Source: Metellina segmentata
Taxonomy: Eukaryota > Arthropoda > Arachnida > Araneae > Tetragnathidae
Length of the DNA: 64,000 nucleotides
NCBI GenBank assembly: GCA_947359465.1
Contig: OX375880.1
Span: 25,496,714 to 25,560,713, forward strand
Direction: 5' to 3'
In this document: one piece after another, positions 57,443 to 64,000 of the stretch
How the letters are laid out: each line of letters opens with the position of its first letter
How positions within the stretch are numbered: the stretch's first letter is position 1
Notes under the pieces: model-generated
What the model saw: the letters and a program-made list of their open reading frames with translations, nothing else
Databases searched by the model: none
Told to the model about the DNA's origin: nothing
Translations under genes and position numbers: made by a program

Positions 57443-60400
57443 GTGCTGCCGAGCGCGGTGGGTGGGTGCAATGTCATTTCAAACTCACAATCCAAGTTCT
57501 CAGGCGATGTAATTTCTAAGGGAATGAAAGGTATTTATTTGATTGAGATGTGGGGAGGGTGTTTTGTGGGATGTATTCCCATAGAAATTAACGTGCTGCC
57601 GAGCGCGGTGGGTTGGTGCAATGGCATTTCAAAGCTCCCAATCCAATTTCTCTGGCGATGTAATTTCTAAGGGAATGAAAGGTATTTATTTGACTAAGAT
57701 GTGGAGAGGGTGTTTTGTGTGAAGTATTCCCATAGAAATTAACGTGCTGCCGAGCGCGGTGGGTGGGAGCAATGGCATTTCAAAGCTCCCAATCCAATTT
57801 CTCTGGCGATGTAATTTCTAAGGGAATGAAAGGTATTTATTTGATTGAGAGATGTGGGGAGGGTGTTTTGTGTGAAGTATTCCCATAGAAATCAACGTGC
57901 TGCCGAGCGCGGTGGGTGGTAGCAATGTCATTTCAAAGCTCCCAATCCAATATCTCAGGCGATGTAATTTCTAAGGGAATGAAAGGTATTTATTTTATTG
58001 AGATGTGGGGAGTAGTTTTGTGTGAAATATTCACATAGAAATCAACGTGCTGCCGAGCGCGGTGGGTGGGTGCAATGTCATTTCAAAGCTCCCAATCCAA
58101 GTTCTCAGGCGATGTAATTTCTAAGGGAATGAAAGGTATTTATTTGATTGAGATGTGGGGAGGGTGTTTTGTGTGAAGTATTCACATAGAAATCAACGTG
58201 CTGCCGAGCGCGGTAGGTGGGTGCAATGTCATTTCAAAGCTCCCAATCCAAGTTCTCAGGCGATGTAATTTCTAAGGGAATGAAAGGTATTTATTTGATT
58301 GAGATGTGGGGAGGGTGTTTTGTGTGAAGTATTCCCACAGAAATTAACGTGCTGCCGAGCGCGGTGGGTGGGAGCAATGTCATTTCAAAGCTCCCGATCC
58401 AAGTTCTCAGGCGATGTAATTTCTAAGGGAATGAAAGGTATTTATTTGATTGAGATGTGGGGAGGGTGTTTTGTGTGATGTATTCCCATAGAAATTAACG
58501 TGCTGCCGAGCGCGGTGGGTGGGAGCAATGTCATTTCAAAGCTCCCGATCCAAGTTCTCAGGCGATGTAATTTCTAAGGGAATGAAAGGTATTTATTTGA
58601 TTGAGATGTGGGGAGGGTGTTTTGTGTGATGTATTCCCATAGAAATTAACGTGCTGCGGAGCGCGGTGGGTGGGAGCAATTTCATTTCAAAGCTCCCAAT
58701 CCAATTTCTCAGGCGATGTAATTTCTAAGGGAATGAAAGTTATTTATTTGATTGAGATGTGGGGAGGGTGTTTTGTGTGAAGTATTCCCATACAAATTAA
58801 CGTGCTGCCGAGCGCGGTGCGTGGGTGAAATGTCATTTCAAAGCTCCCAATCCAAGTTCTCAGGCGATGTAATTTCTAAGTTAATGAAAGGTATTTATTT
58901 GATTGAGATGTGGGGAGGGTGTTTTGTGTGAAGTATTCCCATAGAAATCAACGTGCTGCCGAGCTCGATGGGTGGGTGCAATGTCATTTCAAAGCTTCCA
59001 ATCCAATTTCTCAGGCGATGAAATTTCTAAGGGTATGAAAGGTATTTATTTGATTGAGATGTGGGGAGGGTGTTTCGTGTGAAGTATCCCCATAGAAATC
59101 AACGTGCTGCCGAGCGCGGTGGGTGGGTGCAATGTCATTTCAAAGCTCCCAATCCAAGTTCTCAGGCGATGTAATTTTTAAAGGAATGAAAGGTATTTAT
59201 TTGATTGAGATGTGGGGAGGGTGTTTTGTGTGAATTATTCCCATAGAAATTAACGTGCTGCCGAGCGCGGTGGGTGGGTGCAATGTCATTTCAAAGCTCA
59301 CAATCCAAGTTCTCAGGCGATGTAATTTCTAAGGGAATGAAAGGTATTTATTAGACTGAGATGTGGAGATTGTGTTTTGTGTGAAGTATTCCCATAGAAA
59401 TTAACATGCTGCCGAGCGCGGTGGGTGGGAGCAATGTCATTTCAAAGCTCCCAATCCAATTTCTCAGGCGATGTAATTTCTAAGGGAATGAAAGGTATTT
59501 ATTTGATTGAGATGTGGGGAGGGTGTTTTGTGTGAAGTATTCCCATAGAAATCAACGTGCTGCCGAGCGCGGTGGGTGGGTGCATTGTCATTTCAAAGCT
59601 CCCAATCCAATATCTCAGGCGATGTAATTTCTAAGGGAATGAAAGGTATTTATTTTATTGAGATGTGGGGAGGTAGTTTTGTGTGAAATATTCACATAGA
59701 AATCAACGTGCTGCCGAGCGCGGTGGGTGGGTGCAATGTCATTTCAAAGCTCCCAATCCAAGTTCTCAGGCGATGTAATTTCTAAGGGAATGAAAGGTAT
59801 TTATTTGATTGAGATGTGGGGAGGGTGTTTTGTGTGAAGTATTCCAATAGAAATTAACGTGCTGCTGAGCGCGGTGGGTGGGAGCAATGTCATTTCAAAG
59901 CTCCCAATCCAAGTTCTCAGGCGATGTAATTTCTAAGGGAATAAAAGGTATTTATTTGATTGAGATGTGGGGAGGGTGTTTCGTGTGATGTATTCCCATA
60001 GAAATTAACGTGCTGCCGAGCGCGGTGGGTTGGTGCAATGTCATTTCAAAGCTCCCAATCCAAGTTCTATGGCGATGTAATTTCTAAGGGAATGAAAGGT
60101 ATTTATTAGACTGAGATGTGGAGAGGGTGTTTTGTGTGAAGTATTCCCATAGAAATTAACGTGCTGCCGAGCGCGGTGGGTGGGAGCAATTTCATTTCAA
60201 AGCTCCCAATCCAATTTCTCAGGCGATGTAATTTCTAAGGGAATGAAAGTTATTTATTTGATTGAGATGTGGGGAGGGTGTTTTGTGTGAAGTATTCCCA
60301 TACAAATTAACGTGCTGCCGAGCGCGGTGCGTGGGTGCAATGTCATTTCAAAAGCTCCTAATCCAAGTTCTCAGGCGATGTAATTTCTAAGGGAATGAAA

Positions 60401-62610
60401 GGTATTTATTTGATTGAGATGTGTGGAGGGTGTTTTGTGTGGAGTATTCCCATAGAAATTAACGTGCTGCCGAGCGCGGTGGGTGGGAGCAATGTCATTT
60501 CAAAGCTCCCAATCCAATTTCTCAGGCGATGTAATTTCTAAGGGAATGAAAGGTATTTATTTGATTGAGATGTGGGGAGGGTGTTTTGTGTGAAGTATTC
60601 CCATTGAAATCAACGTGCTGCCGAGCGCGGTGGGTGGGTGCAATGTCATTTCAAAGCTCCCAATCCAAGTTCTCAGGCGATGTAATTTCTAAGGGAATGA
60701 AAGGTATTTATTTGACTGTGATGTGGAGAGGGTGTTTTGTGTGAAGTATTCCCATAGAAATTAACGTGCTGCCGAGCGCGGCGGGTGGGAGCAATGTCAT
60801 TTCAAAGCTCCCAATCCAATTTCTCAGGCGATGTAATTTCTAAGGGAATGAAAGGTATTTATTTGATTGAGATGTGGGGAGGGCTTTTTGTGTGAAGTAT
60901 TCCCATAGAAATTAACGTGCTGCCAAACACGGTGGGTGGGTGCAATGTCATTTCAGAGCTCCCAATCCAAGTTCTCAGGCGATGTAATTTCTAAGGGAAT
61001 GAAAGGTATTTATTTGACTGAGATGTGGAGAGGGTGTTTTGTGTGAAGTATTCCCATAGAAATAAACGTGCTGCCGAGCGCGGTGGGTTGGTGCAATGTC
61101 ATTTCAAAGCTCCCAATCCAAGTTCTCAGGCGATGTAATTTCTTAGGAAATGAAAGGTATTTATTAGACTGAGATGTGGAGAGGGTGTTTTGTGTGAAGT
61201 ATTCCCATAGAAATTAACGTGCTGCCGAGAGCGGTGGGTGGGAGCAATTTCATTTCAAAGCTCACAATCCAATTTCTCAGGCGATGTAATTTCTAAGGGA
61301 ATGAAAGGTATTTATTTGACTGAGATGTGGAGAGGGTGTTATGTGTGAAGTATTCCTATAGAAATTAACGTGCTGCCGAGCGCGGTGGGTGGGAGCAATG
61401 TCATTTCAAAGCTCCTAATACAAGTTCTCAGGCGATGTAATTTCTAAGGGAATGAAAGGTATTTATTTGATTGAGATGTGGGGAGGGTGTTTTGTGTGAA
61501 GAATTCCCATAGAAATTAACGTGCTGCCGAGCGCGGTGGGTGGGTGCAATGTTATTTCAAAGCTCCCAATCCAAGTTCTCAGGCGATGTAATTTCTAAGG
61601 GAATGAAAGGTATTTATTTGATTGAGATGTGGGGAGGGTGTTTTGTGTGGAGTATTCCCATAGAAATTAACGTGCTGCCGAGCGCGTTGGGTGGGTGCAA
61701 TGTCATTTCAAAGCTCCCAATCCAATTTCTCAGGCGATGTAATTTCTAAGGGAATGAAAGGTATTTATTTGACTGAGATGTGGAGAGGGTGTTTTGTGTG
61801 AAGTATTCCCATAGAAATTAACGTGCTGCCGAGCGCGGTGGGTGGGTGCAATGTCATTTCAAAGCTCCCAATCCAATTTCTCAGGCGATGTAATTTCTAA
61901 GGGAATGAAAGGTATTTATTTGACTGAGATGTGGAGAGGGTGTTTTGTGTGAAGTATTCCCATAGAAATTAACGTGCTGCCGAGCGCGGTGGGTGGGTGC
62001 AATGTCATTTCAAAGTTCCCAATCCAAGTTCTCAGGCGATGTAATTTCTAAGGGAATGAAAGGTATTTATTAGACTGAGATGTGGAGAGGGTGTTTTGTG
62101 TGAAGTATTCCCATAGAAATTAACGTGCTGCCGAGCGCGGTGGGTGGGAACAATGTCATTTCAAAGCTCCCACTCCAATTTCTCAGGCGATGTAATTTCT
62201 AAGGGAATGAAAGGTATTTATTTGATTGAGATGTGGGGGAGGGTTTTTGTGTGAAGTATTCCCATAGAAATCAACGTGCTGCCGAGCGCGGTGGGTGGGT
62301 GCAATGTCATTTCAAAGCTTCCAATCAAATTTCTCAGGCGATGTAATTTCTAAGAGAATGAAAGGTATTTATTTGATTGAGATGTGGGGAGGGTGTTTTG
62401 TGTGAAGTATTCCCATAGAAATCAACGTGCTGCCGAGCGCGGTGGGTGGGTGCAATGTCATTTCAAAGCTCCCAATCCAAGTTCTCAGGCGATGTAATTT
62501 CTAAGGGAATGAAAGGTATTTATTTGACTGAGATGTGGAGAGGGTGTTTTGTGTGAAGTATTCCCATTGAAATTAACGTGCTGCCGAGCGCGGTGGGTGG
62601 GAGCAATGTC
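57443..62610 (+). repeat. 5.2-kb segmental copy of 44.6-49.9 kb
   Basis: Rare markers map one to one onto the earlier block: GATTGAGAGATGTGG (45011 and 57843), TTAACATGCTG (46571 and 59403), GCATTGTCATT (46750 and 59582), GGCTTTTTGTG (48201 and 60882), CCCATTGAAATTAACG (about 49883 and 62563). The offset is 12832 bp up to 60.35 kb, then 12681, then 12680. The change by 151 is one whole monomer lost near 60.4 kb; the last base is a one-nucleotide deletion near 62236. Confidence 0.85.
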
Positions 62611-64000
62611 ATTTCAAAGCTCCCAATCCAATTTCTCAGGCGATGTAATTTCTAAGGGAATGAAAGGTATTTATTTGATTGAGATGTGGGGAGGGTGTTT
62701 TGTGTGAAGTATTCCCATAGAAATCAACGTGCTGCCGAGCGCGGTGGGTGGGTGCATTGTCATTTCAAAGCTCCCAATCCAATATCTCAGGCGATGTAAT
62801 TTCTAAGGGAATGAAAGGTATTTATTTTATTGAGATGTGGGGAGGTAGTTTTGTGTGAAATATTCACATAGAAATCAACGTGCTGCCGAGCGCGGTGGGT
62901 GGGTGCAATGTCATTTCAAAGCTCCCAATCCAAGTTCTCAGGCGATGTAATTTCTAAGGGAATGAAAGGTATTTATTTGATTGAGATGTGGGGAGGGTGT
63001 TTTGTGTGAAGTATTCCAATAGAAATTAACGTGCTGCTGAGCGCGGTGGGTGGGAGCAATGTCATTTCAAAGCTCCCAATCCAAGTTCTCAGGCGATGTA
63101 ATTTCTAAGGGAATAAAAGGTATTTATTTGATTGAGATGTGGGGAGGGTGTTTCGTGTGATGTATTCCCATAGAAATTAACGTGCTGCCGAGCGCGGTGG
63201 GTTGGTGCAATGTCATTTCAAAGCTCCCAATCCAAGTTCTATGGCGATGTAATTTCTAAGGGAATGAAAGGTATTTATTAGACTGAGATGTGGAGAGGGT
63301 GTTTTGTGTGAAGTATTCCCATAGAAATTAACGTGCTGCCGAGCGCGGTGGGTGGGAGCAATTTCATTTCAAAGCTCCCAATCCAATTTCTCAGGCGATG
63401 TAATTTCTAAGGGAATGAAAGTTATTTATTTGATTGAGATGTGGGGAGGGTGTTTTGTGTGAAGTATTCCCATACAAATTAACGTGCTGCCGAACGCGGT
63501 GCGTGGGTGCAATGTCATTTCAAAAGCTCCTAATCCAAGTTCTCAGGCGATGTAATTTCTAAGGGAATGAAAGGTATTTATTTGATTGAGATGTGGGGAG
63601 GGTGTTTTGTGTGAAGTATTCCCATAGAAATTAACGTGCTGCCGAGCGCGGTGGGTGGGTGCAATGTCATTTCAAAGCTCCCAATCCAAGTTCCCAAGCG
63701 ATGTAATTTCTAAGGGAATGAAAGGTATTTATTTGATTGAGATGTGTGGAGGGTGTTTTGTGTGGAGTATTCCCATAGAAATTAACGTGCTGCCGAGCGC
63801 GGTGGGTGGGAGCAATGTCATTTCAAAGCTCCCAATCCAATTTCTCAGGCGATGTAATTTCTAAGGGAATGAAAGGTATTTATTTGATTGAGATGTGGGG
63901 AGGGTGTTTTGTGTGAAGTATTCCCATAGAAATCAACGTGCTGCCGAGCGCGGTGGGTGGGTGCAATGTCATTTCAAAGCTCCCAATCCAAGTTCTCAGG
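62610..64000 (+). repeat. Start of a third copy of the 46.6-48.0 kb block
   Basis: From about 62.6 kb the sequence returns to the block at 46.6 kb with an offset of 16004 bp; GCATTGTCATT is at 46750 and 62754, and the CCCAAGCGATG/GATGTGTGGAGGG monomer pair at 47.65 and 63.65 kb. This copy keeps the monomer that the 60.4-kb copy has lost. Relative to 59582 the period is 3172 bp, 21 monomers plus one base. Confidence 0.8.

Larger units (their letters stand above)
5494..64000 (+). repeat. Satellite array, 151-bp monomer, about 387 head-to-tail copies, continuing past the window
   Basis: Monomer starts read directly are 5494, 5647, 5797, 5948 and 6099 (spacings 153, 150, 151, 151), and the phase holds to base 64000. 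In order, a monomer contains a CpG-rich core AACGTGCTGCCGAGCGCGGT, then GGGTGGGTGCAATG, CATTTCAAAGCTCCCAATCC, TTCTCAGGCGATGTAATTTC, TAAGGGAATGAAAGG, TATTTATTTGATTGAGATG, TGGGGAGGGTGTTTTGTGTG and AAGTATTCCCATAGAAATT. All copies are in one orientation, with no inserted element or gap seen. The length is close to nucleosomal DNA, as in many centromeric or heterochromatic satellites. I do not recognise it as a named family, and no CENP-B-box-like sequence was noticed. The genomic role (centromeric, pericentromeric, subtelomeric or interstitial) cannot be told from the window. Confidence 0.97.

Noticed and set aside
19262..63864. Repeated open frames of 67-84 codons on the plus strand of the satellite (for example 19262-19471, 33608-33817, 49869-50123)
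   Set aside because: They are the same satellite monomers read where a local variant removes a stop. The monomer length is not a multiple of three, so no frame can stay open, and there is no codon-type conservation or domain.
5494..64000. CRISPR-like regular repeats
   Set aside because: The 151-bp units are contiguous with no unique spacers between short repeats, and no cas genes or prokaryotic context exist.
5494..64000. Ribosomal DNA spacer or telomeric repeat
   Set aside because: No rRNA gene sequence and no TTAGG/TTAGGG-type runs were seen in the window.
5494..64000. G-quadruplex in each monomer (GGTGGGTGGG and GGGGAGGG)
   Set aside because: The first run has only three G-tracts and the second two, so a stable intramolecular quadruplex is not supported.
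5494..64000. CENP-B-box-like motif as evidence of a centromere
   Set aside because: No sequence resembling the CENP-B box was found in the monomer; centromere identity cannot be argued from sequence alone.

Overview
The window looks like invertebrate nuclear DNA, most likely arthropod. The evidence is a virus-like mobile element with an integrase of the transposon-derived F54H12.3 type, a GTAAGT...CAG intron, TATA boxes, AATAAA signals, and a very large tandem satellite. There are no bacterial-style operons or ribosome binding sites. The species cannot be named from the sequence.

Left arm (1-4437). All genes lie tightly packed on the minus strand. From right to left they are: an intron-containing PC4-like gene broken by a frameshift (4402-3351); a DD33E integrase with a C-terminal chromodomain-like tail (3020-1971); a 250-residue beta-rich protein (1932-1180); a 139-residue basic protein with a glycine-rich hydrophobic stretch (1116-697); and the N-terminal 225 residues of an F54H12.2-like protein (676 to the window edge). 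The set reads as one end of a Polinton/adintovirus-like integrated element: an integrase plus probable virion proteins. The virion roles are inference. Two consecutive genes end in ATA-TAA with the stop codon inside the TATA box of the next gene, so the cassette appears to be a row of separately promoted genes. No DNA polymerase, packaging ATPase or protease is in the window; if present they lie beyond base 1.

Transition zone (4438-5493). This is non-coding. It holds CCAAT boxes, a two-copy ~91-bp repeat, a three-copy decayed ~190-bp repeat, and five perfect TGACGTCA palindromes within 708 bp.

Satellite array (5494-64000, continuing off the right edge). About 387 head-to-tail copies of a 151-bp monomer, with no interruption and one orientation. 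Monomers share a CpG-rich core and an AT-rich body and fall into a few linked variant types. These are arranged in nested higher-order repeats whose period changes along the array (6, 7, 8, 11, 12, 14, 17 and 21 monomers). A 5.3-kb block at 44.6-49.9 kb recurs at 57.4-62.6 kb, and its internal part begins a third time at 62.6 kb. The left edge is sharp and not visibly degenerate. The array has no gene; its 67-84-residue open frames come from the repeat itself.
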